From: Tubulanus polymorphus
Taxonomy: Eukaryota > Nemertea > Palaeonemertea > Tubulaniformes > Tubulanidae
NCBI RefSeq assembly: GCF_964204645.1
Contig: NC_134025.1
Span: 31,836,001 to 31,900,000, forward strand
Direction: 5' to 3'
Length of the DNA stretch: 64,000 bases
In this document: positions 1 through 9,442 of the stretch, in pieces
Layout of the letters: each line of letters opens with the position of its first letter
Position numbering within the stretch: the first letter of the stretch is position 1
Translations under genes and position numbers: made by a program
Notes under the pieces: generated by a model
Database searches by the model: none
The model's input: only the letters and a program-made list of their open reading frames with translations
What the model was told of the DNA's origin: nothing

Positions 1-230
1 GCGGGTACTGCCAGTGCTGCTGTTGCTGCTGCTGGTGGCGCTGTTGCTGCATGGTGCTGGTACTGCAGGTACTGCCAGTGCTGCTGTTGCAGCTACTGGT
101 GGCGCTGTTGCTGCATGGTGCTAGTACTGCTGGTACTGCCAGTGCTGCTGTTGCTGCTGCTGGTGGCGCTGTTGCTGCATGGTGCTGGTACTGCAGGTAC
201 TGCCAGTGCTGCTGTTGCTGCTGCTGCTGC
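1..230. repeat. 64-bp CTG/CAG-rich minisatellite, copy 1
   Basis: At least 3.6 units of a 64-base unit built around GGTGCTGGTACTGCAGGTAC, cut by the left window edge. The unit length is 1 modulo 3, so successive units are read in rotating frames. Confidence 0.95.
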
Positions 231-245
231 GGTGTGTATCTCATC
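1..245 (-). CDS. Q-rich first coding exon, copy 1 (partial)
   Basis: On the minus strand an acceptor (TTACAG at 251-246) is followed one base later by ATG at 244-242. The frame stays open to the window edge, at least 81 codons, starting MRYTPQQQQ. The peptide cycles through three textures because the 64-bp repeat shifts frame at each unit: Q/H/W/Y-rich, then A/P/T-rich, then S/C/N/T-rich. A 49-bp exon lies upstream at 353-401, separated by a 107-bp GT-AG intron. The family is not recognised. The opposite strand is also open but encodes only a Leu/Val/Cys run, so I treat it as a shadow. Being coding is inference from splice signals and the start codon. Confidence 0.45.
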
Positions 246-352
246 CTGTAACTGAGAGTAAAACAGTAATTTTTAGTTCAAAAATAATTCAAAATATCAA
301 CAGAGACTGTGAAGAATTCTGTGGAGAAATTCATTACCAGTTTTGTACTTAC

Positions 353-401
353 CTTTAAATGAGCCTGTTTAAATAGTAAATTCTATTGCATTCATTTCTT
401 T
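353..401 (-). other. Candidate 49-bp leader exon, copy 1
   Basis: On the minus strand a pyrimidine-rich acceptor (CTTTTCTTTTCAG) precedes the exon and a consensus donor (AAAG|GTAAGT) follows it. All frames meet a stop quickly (for example KEMNAIEFTI then TAA), so it is probably untranslated leader upstream of the Q-rich exon. Confidence 0.45.
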
Positions 402-679
402 CTGAAAAGAAAAGAAACAATAATCAGTGACAATAGAGCAGAATGTAACATCTCAAATTATCAATCAATCAGACAGAAACAGTACAGGATTTCTGTAGAT
501 TAAACTGCTGTACTTATTTCATACTGATTGAACAGTTACAGATACATGTAACATTGTGTACAGATACAGAGTACAGATCACTGCATTACTTCATCCTGTG
601 ATTGAACAGTGATTTAATGTTCTCTCATCTTCATTAGATTCCCATCCGTCTAACTAAAACATCAGAACATATTAACTCA

Positions 680-1045
680 TCTAACCTCCCGACCTGACCC
701 TCCCAGGCCCCATCCCTCCCACCCTCCCAGACCCCATCCCTCCCGCCCTCCCAGACCCCTTCCCTCCCGCCCTCCCGGACCCCTTAAAACCCTTCCCTCC
801 TGCCCTCCCCGACCCCTTCCCTCCCACCCTCCCATACCCCTTCCCTTCCGGACCCCTTCCCTCCCGGACCCCTTCCCTCCCTCCCTCCCGGACCCCTCAA
901 TGCCCTCCCACCTGGCCCTCCCTCAATGCCCTCCCACCTGGCCCACCCTCAATGCCCTCCCTCAATGCCCTCCCACCTAGCCCTCCCTCAATGCCTCCCA
1001 CCTAGCCCTCCCTCAATGCCCTCCCATCATGCCTCCTCAACTCTC
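680..1045 (+). repeat. C-rich imperfect minisatellite
   Basis: Runs of CCCTCCC with units such as GACCCCTTCCCTCC. The right part is made of about 25-30 base units containing CTCAATGCCCTCCCACCT. The open frame across it (MPSHLAHPQC...) is simple repeat translation. Confidence 0.9.
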
Positions 1046-2116
1046 TTGTCTCCTCTTCACACACCACTCATCTGTACAATAACTACAAAACGATTTGCCA
1101 TTTTTCACGATCATATCAATTTCATTTATAAACCAAAATCCTTAATCAATTGCATCATTGATGGGACTCACAGATACTTTCTCTACACATTTTGGAGGCA
1201 TTCAGATGACCTCAAATGATCATATGCCTGGGTTGGTCTTGAAAATCACATGGCTTCATTTTTACAGATGATTTCTTTATCAATTTCATCAAATTATTCC
1301 TATTATTTCTACTCCCTCTAATAAGTATTCACAATATATCTCAGTTTCACGACAAGTTGCAGCAGTCGTCTGTAAATAGATTTCATTTCATCAAATGATG
1401 CGAGTTTGAGTTGTAGAGGTTTCATCTACAAAACATCAAACCAAACCGGAGGAACCTAATGTTGTAAGGTAGGGGGAGGTTCACCCGAACCGAGGAAATA
1501 AACCCGAACCAAACCTCCACACTCACAAAATGTCGTGAGAAAGGCAAACACAAACCAAGGACAAGAATGATGGCTGAGATCAAAACAATTAATGCTATTT
1601 ATGTTGCTTCACCAATTCAACATGACGTCACTAAATGAAACCATTGTGGACTATTTCAATACTCTCTACTAGAGGTTTCATATAAGCAAGTAGTTTATGG
1701 AATCCAATTCATAAAAGTTATTAATCAATGTTTTTAAACTGCTGATGCAAAATATATACGTCATTAAATAATCTGTTTGATTGTCTTTTCAAGTTAACAC
1801 TTTAACCCAGTGGAACAAATCAAACTCCAGCCATTTTTCCTTCATTTGCCATTTTTCGTTTTTACTCTTTTCTCTGACTTGAGTCGAGGTAGGAATAGAC
1901 CCCTGCCCACTCGCTAAGCGTGCAGGACACTAAACCTTCGAATTGCTCTCGGACCCCACTCTTTATATCAGCATTTCATGCTGTTTTATTTTATTCACGT
2001 GTTTACATTTTTTCATATGGCTTTTCCTTATTTGTCCTCTCATTAAATTTCTCATCAGTTCCGACTGGGATCAAGTTTAATCTTTTAGAGACAAACAGCA
2101 AAAGGTTGTGTTAGTT

Positions 2117-2118
<2 letters not shown>
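1046..2118. other. Conserved non-coding stretch, nothing recognised
   Basis: Conserved almost base for base in the sister copies (12765-13860 and 30113-31198), but no convincing exon, RNA or element end is visible. Short frames are broken differently between copies. Confidence 0.6.
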
Positions 2119-2119
<1 letters not shown>

Positions 2120-2148
<29 letters not shown>

Positions 2149-2162
2149 TGCAGCAGCAGCAA
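2120..2162 (+). repeat. CAG trinucleotide tract
   Basis: Nine or more CAG units broken by one CTG. Its length and interruptions differ from those at 13862 and 31199, so it varies between segments. Confidence 0.9.
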
Positions 2163-2271
2163 CACTGATACAGATGAATCTTTCATTAACTACGTCATTT
2201 GTTCCATTCTCAAATATTGAGTCATGAAGGCAACAGAAATAACTTTAAAAAACGTTAAATCTTTCATTTAT

Positions 2272-2535
2272 GGCCTTGGTTTAGTGACCTAAGCGTCAAA
2301 GTTTGGTTCATAGCTCAGGTTTGGTGACCAAAGAGTCAAAGTTTGGTTCATAGCCCTGTTTTGGTGACCAAAGAGTCAAAGTTTGGTCTATGGTTCTGAT
2401 TTGGTGACCTAAGCGTCAAAGTTTGGTTCATAGCTCAGGTTTGGTGACCAAAGAGTCAAAGTTTGGTTCATAGCCCTGTTTTGGCGACCAAAGAGTCAAA
2501 GTTTGGTCTATGGTTCTGATTTGGTGACCACGGAG
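2272..2535 (+). repeat. 40-bp minisatellite, about 6.6 copies
   Basis: Unit GGTGACCAAAGAGTCAAAGT followed by TTGGTTCATAGCCCAGGTTT, with variants ending in CCCTGTTTT or GTTCTGATTT. The first unit begins GGTGACCTAAGCG in all three segments. Confidence 0.93.
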
Positions 2536-3190
2536 GGTAAATATAGCTCATGGCCCTCGTTGAAGGTAAGTCAGTTTTATGGCTCTGGTTAGATTAGCAA
2601 ATAACATGAGAAATTGAGCGTTGCATATGTTGAATAGGGGAATTGGACTAAACACTCATCACTAGAATAAAGTGAAGAATTATGTTCACACTGAATGGGC
2701 TCAAAATCTTGGACTAATTGATAAAATCCGAAATAATTCTGACTAATTTGAGTCTACCGGAAAATGATGCATTGATCGAAGTCTAAAAGCTATAAACTGA
2801 CAAATTGATCGAGCGCTGATAATATTTTAAATAACAGCGGAGGATGAAATGACTTTCATAAACTGATATGATCGTGAAAAATGGCAAAATACACTAGATA
2901 CACCTCCCCCACGCTTTATCAGAGTCTCATTGTAGTAGGAAGATTGCCGTAGCCTAACTGTAAAAACTACAACTACATCTGGTTGAATATCATTTGTTTT
3001 TACGCCTTTTAAATTCAGTAAAATATTTCCTGATAGAAGTATTATTAGTTCGCAGCCCCTTAAATTCTGTCTAGAATAGAATTATAAGTCACAGGTAGAA
3101 ATAGAATATTATCCTATTCTAAAATGAATATAATAATAGAACAATAGTCTCTCCGTGTCAATCTTCGTCCCACCTAAGAATTGTACAGTT
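2536..3190. other. Non-coding spacer, nothing recognised
   Basis: AT-rich, shared by all three segments and without a supported gene or element. Confidence 0.55.
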
Positions 3191-3943
3191 TATTTCAGAA
3201 AATATGTCCCATCTTTTTGAAAAGGATAACTAATTATTAAGGATATCTATGAATAGTGATATACTGTGCCATGAAGGCAAATGAAGAAGTGTGTCCATAA
3301 AAGTGATTACAAAACATATCACTTATTCTAATGAGTTCTATACTCTTCTTCCAAAAATGAAGAGTAGGTCTCTGTCTAAGAATCTGCAGAAAAAAGAGGA
3401 AGCAGCGATGAATGTGAACTGCATCTCGACTCTCGTCAATAATTTTCTAAGTCGTCCTATACAGTTCTCAGTATTTACAGCCGTTTCTAAAATAGCACAG
3501 AAGAAAATACATCTTTCAGCTGGAAATGTATCAGTAAACCGCCAGATATCAACAGTAATTATTACGTATGATTGTTGTTTCATTGAATTATTAATGAAAC
3601 CGTGTTTTGATCAGAGCCAAGGAGCAGTTTGTGATCATTCAAAAAATATCTCTCATTCCTGACAACATTAAATAATGGCCCTCAAAATTGAAACGTCCCA
3701 ATTCAAAAATCTGGGGCAATTATCTCATAACGATTGAGAGAAGTGACGGTGAAATAACGTGCGCACTCACCGGGGATCAAACCCGGGTCTCATAGAAATA
3801 ACAACCAGTAAAATAGAACGAGTCCAATTGGCCGATGCTTATACAGCTTACTGTAACATGACATGTTGCGGCCACATGACGTGTTTCATAATGATTAATC
3901 CTTTCTTAGAATAATAAAAAGATGGGACACATTTTCTGAAATA
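3191..3943. mobile_element. Short-TIR DNA element, 753 bp, copy 1
   Basis: The ends are inverted repeats of about 28 bases (inner part TTTCAGAAAATRTGTCCCATC), with TA at both outer edges. That fits a Tc1/mariner-like MITE with a TA target, though the sister segments carry it too, so no empty site is available. Inside, 3291-3662 is open on the plus strand and 3338-3583 on the minus strand, but without a usable ATG context or known domain. Near 3765-3790 the minus strand carries a B-box-like GGGTTTGATCCCCGG, suggesting a tRNA-like sequence captured within. Confidence 0.65.
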
Positions 3944-3984
3944 TCCTGAATTTCGAAACTAAAACTACGACTAAACCACCTGTA

Positions 3985-4130
3985 CCTGTACCTAAAACCC
4001 CACCCTATATCCCTCCCTCCAAAGTCCTACCACCACCCCTACATCCCTCCCGCCCTCCCTCACCCCTTCCCTCCCGCCCTCCCTCACCCCTTACCTGCCC
4101 CAAACCTACCCACCCTCCCTAAACCCTGTG
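3985..4130 (+). repeat. C-rich tract next to the right arm
   Basis: Repeated CCCTCCCTC and CCCGCCCTCCCTCACC. Sister tracts at 15830-16112 and 33290-33512 differ strongly in length. Confidence 0.85.
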
Positions 4131-4326
4131 GTTAGGTGAGATGAATGTTCTGATGTTTTAGTTAGACGGATGGGAATCTAATGAAGATGAGAGAACATTA
4201 AATCACTGTTCAATCACAGGATGAAGTAATGCAGTGATCTGTACTCTGTATCTGTACACAATGTTACATGTATCTGTAACCGTACAATCAGTATGAAATA
4301 AGTACAGCAGTTTAATCTATAGAAAT

Positions 4327-5097
4327 TCTAACTCTTAAGATACACATGATCTGATTATCACGAAGGAACATGATTGATAACAGTTGTATTATTGACATCA
4401 GGAACCAGTTTCATATTGATTAAAAATAACATTTGAGTTGACCACAATTTAGAAAACCTGTAAACCCGCTTATAGAAATAACAATCCCAATCACGAACTG
4501 ATTATAGTCAAATATTCACCAAAAGAAATTTGAAATGATTGAATAAATGCAACAGGTTTCTGAGATTTCATTTCAAAACATGGTTTATAACAAACAATAT
4601 AAAATTGGTCCCTTAAAATCAATTCAACAACCGATAAATAAAGAAGATTATCTTGATTAACTTATCTTGAATTTCCACATAGGCTATAGTGATTCCTGAT
4701 GTCATGCTGAATCCAGGAGTGATTCCCGATGTCCTGTGCTAAATCAAAAAAGTCTGGTTGTGAAACACTGATTCCTTGTTGTCCTGTGCAGAATGTAAGA
4801 GTGATTCTTGTTTTGAAGTGATACCTATAATAGACAAATCTAAGATTGTTTTCTTTCCTTAGAAATAACTGCAGAAATATCAAATCTAAAATTCAAACTT
4901 ACAAATTAGATTGTTCGCTCAAATCTGCAGTTCGTTTATTCAAGGGGTTTTTCTATCCACAGTTTAGGTTTTGCATCTAGAGTTCAACATGAAATATAAA
5001 CAAGAAAGTAATGAAAAAACATGAACAGTTTAAATATTATCTGTTTCTGAAACCAATGAAGATCATCATCAATATCACAGACGAATGGAGGCAGGTA
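4327..5097. other. Spacer with a degenerate short tandem repeat
   Basis: Mostly featureless. Bases 4690-4810 hold about three copies of a degenerate unit with GTGATTCCCGATGTCCTGTG. The same unit is present more times at 16665-16890. The minus frame across it (a GNHSWIQH motif) is explained by the repeat. Confidence 0.6.
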
Positions 5098-5415
5098 GAG
5101 GCATCAATCCTCCCGCGGCAGGGACTCGAACCTGATGGCATCCAGATTGCCACGGTACGAAACCCTGCCACACTAGACCGAGTGCGCAGCAGCTACACGC
5201 GCAGCTTAGATGATGTCACTAATAGCCAATCAGATATTAAGTTTCATTTTGGCCCAGGTTTTACCATTTATAGTTCTTCAAGTTTTTGTGCGGCAAAGCT
5301 GCATGTACCTGCGCACCCGGTCTAGTGTGGCAGGGGTTCATAACGTGGCTGAGTGTAGCGAGCGATGTCATCAGGTTGGAATCCCTCCCATGGGAGGATA
5401 TTGGTGTCCGACACG
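5098..5415. mobile_element. Two opposed tRNA-like SINE sequences, copy 1
   Basis: CCTGCCACACTAGACCG (near 5165) and its reverse complement (near 5319) bound an inverted pair. Read outward, each arm looks like a tRNA-derived head: GGTCTAGTGTGGCAGGG, then a B-box-like GGTTCGAGTCC (minus arm, near 5115-5130) or GGTTGGAATCC (plus arm, near 5373). The acceptor stems do not pair, so these are not functional tRNAs. Confidence 0.6.
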
Positions 5416-6460
5416 TTTGGACTGCTGTGGTGATTAATATCGGTTTAGCGACAGATGAAATAAACTTACACTGTTTTCACTGTTTGATGTAATCAGTCGA
5501 TGGAATCATTTTAGAACAAATTCATCACAAAACAGCGAGGTGAAGCCCATCGTGGTCTAGATATATCAGGATGGAATGACGTCATGCTTGACTGAGCGCC
5601 ACCAGTCCAAGTGCACCGTTTGTAGGATGTACCTCTGAAATAATTTGATTTCCCACAATATCTGAGATGGAATATTTTTCGCCATTTAAACCAATGTTAC
5701 AAACACTTACCAAATATTGAAATACTGATTTCAGGGGTCGGGAAGGAGGGTGGCAATGTTTAGGTGAGGTTTTTGCTAAATTTCGTGTTATGGTAAAGCA
5801 CGCCATTTTGATACTGCGTCATAGTGTACCTCAGATTGGGATTCCCGCCGCTAGACTGGTCATCGCCACCTGCATTCGCAAGTAGAAATGGCAACCAGTC
5901 TATTGCAGTTCTCGGCTTCTTTTCGATTATATTGGATTTTTATATTCTACGCATCAAAGAATTTATTCTAATGAAACCCACGCTCTTGGATCAAAGGCCC
6001 GTGGATTACTACTTTAGTTCACAGAAATTCCGCTATCGTTATTCATAGGGGCAGCACTGAACGGTTGTTATCTGATGCAGTCTTGCTATTTTACTGTGGC
6101 ATGTGAGGAATACAGATTTTTCTTAAGTCAAATTTCATTCATCACTCAACACTAGTTTATTAGAAATTAATAACTCAACCAACATTAGAGCTTTATATAA
6201 GGAGAGTAAATAGTATGATAGAATCTCCCTAATTCCGATCATTGGGACCAACAAAATTCATCCGTTTTACGGCAAATCCGGATTAAAAGTCATTTTCGTG
6301 TGATTAAATTGACTGTAAATATTATCCGGATTAGACCAAAATTCGGATTAAGCCGATGCGGATTAAACGATTTAGTTTGACTGTATTAGCCAATAGAATC
6401 AGTCTTCGCCCATCGAACTGGCCCCAGGGCACTAAAATTACCAAGAAACAAACACTGACG
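5416..6460. other. Conserved spacer, nothing recognised
   Basis: Shared with 17561-18640 and 34881-36010. Short open frames here are not kept in the sister copies in a way that supports coding. Confidence 0.5.
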
Positions 6461-6671
6461 AGTGTTGGCCTGTTTAATAAACGCAGAAACCCTAGTGTTG
6501 GCATGTTTAATAAACGTAGTAACCCTAGTGTTGGCCTGTTCAATAAACGCAGTAACCCTAGTGTTGGCCTGGTGAATAAACGCAGTAACCCTAGTGTTGG
6601 CCTGGTTAATAAACGCAGAAACCCTAGTGTTGGCCTGTTTAATAAACGTAGTAACCCTAGTGTTGGCCTGT
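6461..6671 (+). repeat. 33-bp minisatellite, about 6.4 copies
   Basis: Unit AGTGTTGGCCTGTTTAATAA followed by ACGCAGTAACCCT. Being a multiple of three, it is open on both strands (NPSVGLFNKRS on plus). Segments 2 and 3 have only about one unit at this place, so the expansion is private to segment 1. Confidence 0.93.
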
Positions 6672-6717
6672 TACCACACTGACTAACCATATTCACAAAC
6701 CATGCCAGCCATCAGAA

Positions 6718-6822
6718 CTCGGCGGTCTAGTGGTTAGCGTGCTCGGCTGGCATGCTGGAGGGCGCAGGTTCGAGTCCTGCTAGGGTTAGGGTTACGGTCG
6801 ATCTAGGGTTAGGGTTAGTGCC
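6718..6822 (+). mobile_element. tRNA-derived SINE head with telomere-like tail, copy 1
   Basis: An A-box-like CTAGTGGTTAGCGTG and a B-box GGTTCGAGTCC are spaced as in a tRNA. The 5' and 3' ends do not form an acceptor stem, so it is not a working tRNA gene. Directly after it come TAGGGTTAGGGTTA and, after a short gap, TAGGGTTAGGGTTAG. Confidence 0.65.
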
Positions 6823-7129
6823 TCAGGTCGGGGCTAATTTTTGGCCCAGCGAGGTATTTGTAGTACGATGATCATCTGTTTGACTCGGGTTATTTTTTGG
6901 TCAATAGATTCTATACTAACTTATATATTTTGAACACAAATATTTTTTGCTTTATCCTTAGAAGCGACTTTATTTAAAAGATACTTCGCTCGATACAGTA
7001 GTTTATTTCTGAATGAATGAAAGAGTTGGTGACATTATTCAATATATATAAAAACCATTATATCTATTTTACGGTTGGTATGCAACAATTTCCACTCTTT
7101 TCCATATAGGTGTCGCTTTGGATAAATGT
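6823..7129. other. AT-rich spacer
   Basis: No gene seen. It includes an AT dinucleotide run near 7040 whose length differs among segments. Confidence 0.5.
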
Positions 7130-7468
7130 CTATATCTCTTGACCCAATGGACCGATTACGATTAAACTTGTTACACAGGAACTTTTATCAAGTAGCACTC
7201 GGGGTGGGTGAAATCGCTCTAGGTTGAAGTTACACTGTCCTAAAATGGCTCCAAACAACGTGAAATTGGTAGTTAGGCCTACTACGAGTACGGGTAGAAC
7301 ACAGTTTAAAATCGTATCGTTGTAGGTTATCGTAAAGAAGATGAATCCGTAGGCACCTAATACGACGATTAACAGTACAAATATCGATATAGACACGGTT
7401 TTAGTCGAGACATTGATCGCCGGGTTTAAACATTCCTGGATATGACCATGTTTCACAATTAAATTCAT
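7130..7468 (-). CDS. Small two-membrane-segment frame, copy 1
   Basis: The 112-codon minus-strand frame starts at ATG 7468-7466, right after an in-frame TAG. Residues about 24-47 (SISIFVLLIVVLGAYGFIFF) and 54-78 (VLPVLVVGLTTNFTLFGAIL) are strongly hydrophobic and could be membrane helices. The N-terminus is polar, with Cys and Lys, and the tail is polar with a short hydrophobic end. The family is not recognised. Four versions exist in the window: 36528-36887 is intact and slightly longer, 25014-25354 is frameshifted and 18823-19027 is truncated. It may be one exon of a larger receptor-like gene, because CATTTAG just upstream of the ATG could be an acceptor, or it may be non-coding. Confidence 0.35.
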   Translation of the reverse strand: MNLIVKHGHIQECLNPAINVSTKTVSISIFVLLIVVLGAYGFIFFTITYNDTILNCVLPVLVVGLTTNFTLFGAILGQCNFNLERFHPPRVLLDKSSCVTSLIVIGPLGQEI

Positions 7469-7499
7469 CTTCTAAATGAGGACGACCATCGAACACGTG

Positions 7500-8080
7500 T
7501 CTAATCGCATCATAATGGGTACGGGTGTCCCGCGTTCGAACCCAGTAATTACTGATACTGGTTCAGAGAGGTCCTGATGATGATTAGATGATGTACAGGG
7601 GTGTCCCGGGTTCGAACTCAGTAGTGGTCCAAGTTGTCCCGATGCTGAATAGAGGATAAACAGCAGTGTCCCGACCGTACGGTGCTGCCGCTATGCTCAT
7701 CGTTAGCGGGATTTCGGTACACTAACTGAAGTCAACTCTGGCAATGGTCGTGCTGTCCAGTTATACTCCGTAACCCTTGCTTGCCAGAGTTGACTAACGT
7801 TAGTGTATAAAAATCCCGCTACCGATGAGCATAGGGGCAGCACCGTACGGTAAAATGTTGATGTCTTAACAAAAGTAATTACTGATAACTGATTCAGAGA
7901 GGTCCTGATGCTGAATATAGGATGTACAGGGGTATCCTGGGTTCGAACCCAGTAATCACGGATACTGATTTTGAGTGGTCCTGATGCTAATTAGATGATG
8001 TACAGCGGTGTCCCGGGTCCAACCCAGTAGTGGTCCCACTGTTGTCCTGATGCTGAATAGAGGATGTACAGGGGTGTATA
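7500..8080 (+). repeat. Degenerate tandem repeats with T-arm-like boxes, copy 1
   Basis: Units of about 75-85 bases carry GTCCCGGGTTCGAACCCAGT, CTGATACTGGTTCAGAG and CTGATGCTGAATAGAGGATG. GGTTCGAACCC resembles a tRNA T-arm/B-box, but no A-box or cloverleaf accompanies it. The 178-bp hairpin element lies within the array. Confidence 0.75.
7674..7851. mobile_element. 178-bp hairpin MITE, copy 1
   Basis: Long terminal arms of about 70 bases pair, starting ACCGTACGGTGCTGCC and ending GGCAGCACCGTACGGT, with about 40 bases between them. The outermost ten bases, ACCGTACGGT, are themselves palindromic. No clear target duplication is visible. Sister copies are at 25778-25955 and 37206-37383. Confidence 0.8.
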
Positions 8081-8204
8081 TTCTAGGTTTTTCTCGAGAA
8101 ATGATTAAATAACGCACAAATAACTAACAGCAACATTATCTATATTTATTCCTCATTGTCATGTAACGCACCTGCCTTTTTAAGAATAGTAGTTGGTCAA
8201 TCGA

Positions 8205-8426
8205 ATTGAAACCCTCGCATACCAGGGTAAAAAAGAATAAATGAATCCCTCGAGTGGACACCAGGGGTCGCAGTTTCACAAAAAACGATGCATTTTTTAA
8301 TCTGGATCGAATCTCACAAAATTGACAAAACAGATGAACTCTTCTTTTCTGTTAATCTTTGATGATAATAAATCCGTATATGTGAAGCCGTACCCTCGGT
8401 AGGATTTGGTTTGCGAGGGTTTCAAT
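8205..8426. mobile_element. 222-bp element with 15-bp inverted ends, copy 1
   Basis: ATTGAAACCCTCGCA at 8205-8219 is exactly inverted at 8412-8426. The interior has repeated CAGTTTCACA motifs. A longer version lies at 26339-26584. Probably MITE-like. Confidence 0.55.
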
Positions 8427-9442
8427 CAGATTTAGATGCTGCAGTTTCGCACATTGAATGGCGTGTATTTAAAACCGTCGAATCCAGTTTCACAGAGAAA
8501 GTATGAATCAATTTCAACTTGGATTTATCTTTTCTTCAAAATAAAATGTTTGAACGCAATTGGTTTGTGAAACTGTACCCTAGGCTCAGTTTCTTCAAAA
8601 ATATTCATTCATTGAGGTGGTAAACTCGAATTGAGTTGAGTCGAATTGAGTAAAAGTTTTTTGAGTAAATTATTTCTATGAAACTGAACCCGTGGGATTT
8701 ACGTGTGACGCACTGAGTGTGTGTGAAACTGCTGACGTCTGTAATCACAACTAAAACAACACAGAAAATTCATCTTTATTTCAAATAAAACAGAACAACA
8801 GTTCACACGAAATATTATAGTCACATCATAAAGAAAACCTGTCGATATTTCAACTTTATGGTTTCATTGATTGAGTGACTTGTCAAAACATGTCCATATT
8901 ACATCATTATACAATATGTGTATCATACAATTGTTTTACAAAACCAGAGATTTAATCTTCAATTTCAATTTTCACTAAAACTTTAACACTGACTACATAG
9001 CAATTTAATAGAAGTAAAAGAGACAACATTTTGGAGTCTCTGTAGAGACCATCATCAAGTCTGAAGAATAACTAAAACAGGGAAAAACAAGTTAATTAGG
9101 AAAGTAAAGCGAGTGTTCAGTGCTAAGGTTGAGAGGTTTTGTTATTTTGTTCGTATAGGTTGTTCTAGTTATTTCTTCATTATAGTTTTATTATTTTGAT
9201 TCTGATTCTTGATAAATGAATTTTGCCTTTTAAATTTGCATATAACAGGGTTTAAATCATATATTCTATGCCCGAGTCAGGCTATTATTCTATTAGCAAA
9301 AATGACACCACAGCTTTGAGAGATCAGGGGATCAGGGGATGACTCTATTGTTTTTATGGATATGTGAACCTTCACAAACAGAACAACAGTAGGCTGCCCG
9401 TGCCGGTCGGCACATATGAACAACATTCATTTGGCTTTAAAC
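8427..9442. other. Spacer with a repeat-derived motif
   Basis: No gene is seen. On the minus strand near 9062-9027, GATGGTCTCTACAGAGACTCC resembles 3' motifs seen in some invertebrate retroelements, but nothing else of such an element is present. A minus-strand AATAAA sits at 8780-8775. Confidence 0.4.

Larger units (their letters stand above)
489..4326. repeat. Inverted-arm unit, copy 1 (arms 489-686 and 4130-4326)
   Basis: The two arms are near-perfect reverse complements of about 198 bases, from ATTTCTGTAGATTAAACTG at the left to the matching end at 4326. They enclose about 3.4 kb. The C-rich tracts just inside each arm are both C-rich on the same strand, so only the arms are inverted. 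It could be a large non-autonomous DNA element with long terminal inverted repeats, or an inverted duplication fixed before the segment triplicated. Confidence 0.9.

Noticed and set aside
3291-3662. 123-codon plus-strand frame conserved in three segments as a transposase remnant
   Set aside because: The start is not ATG, no transposase motif is visible, the opposite strand is equally open, and copy 2 has an indel that changes the end of the frame.
6721-6785. Functional tRNA gene
   Set aside because: A- and B-box-like sequences are present, but the first and last seven bases do not pair and a TTAGGG-like tail follows.
6781-6822. Interstitial telomere or chromosome end
   Set aside because: Only two short TTAGGG blocks are present, repeated identically in each segment as part of a SINE-like unit.
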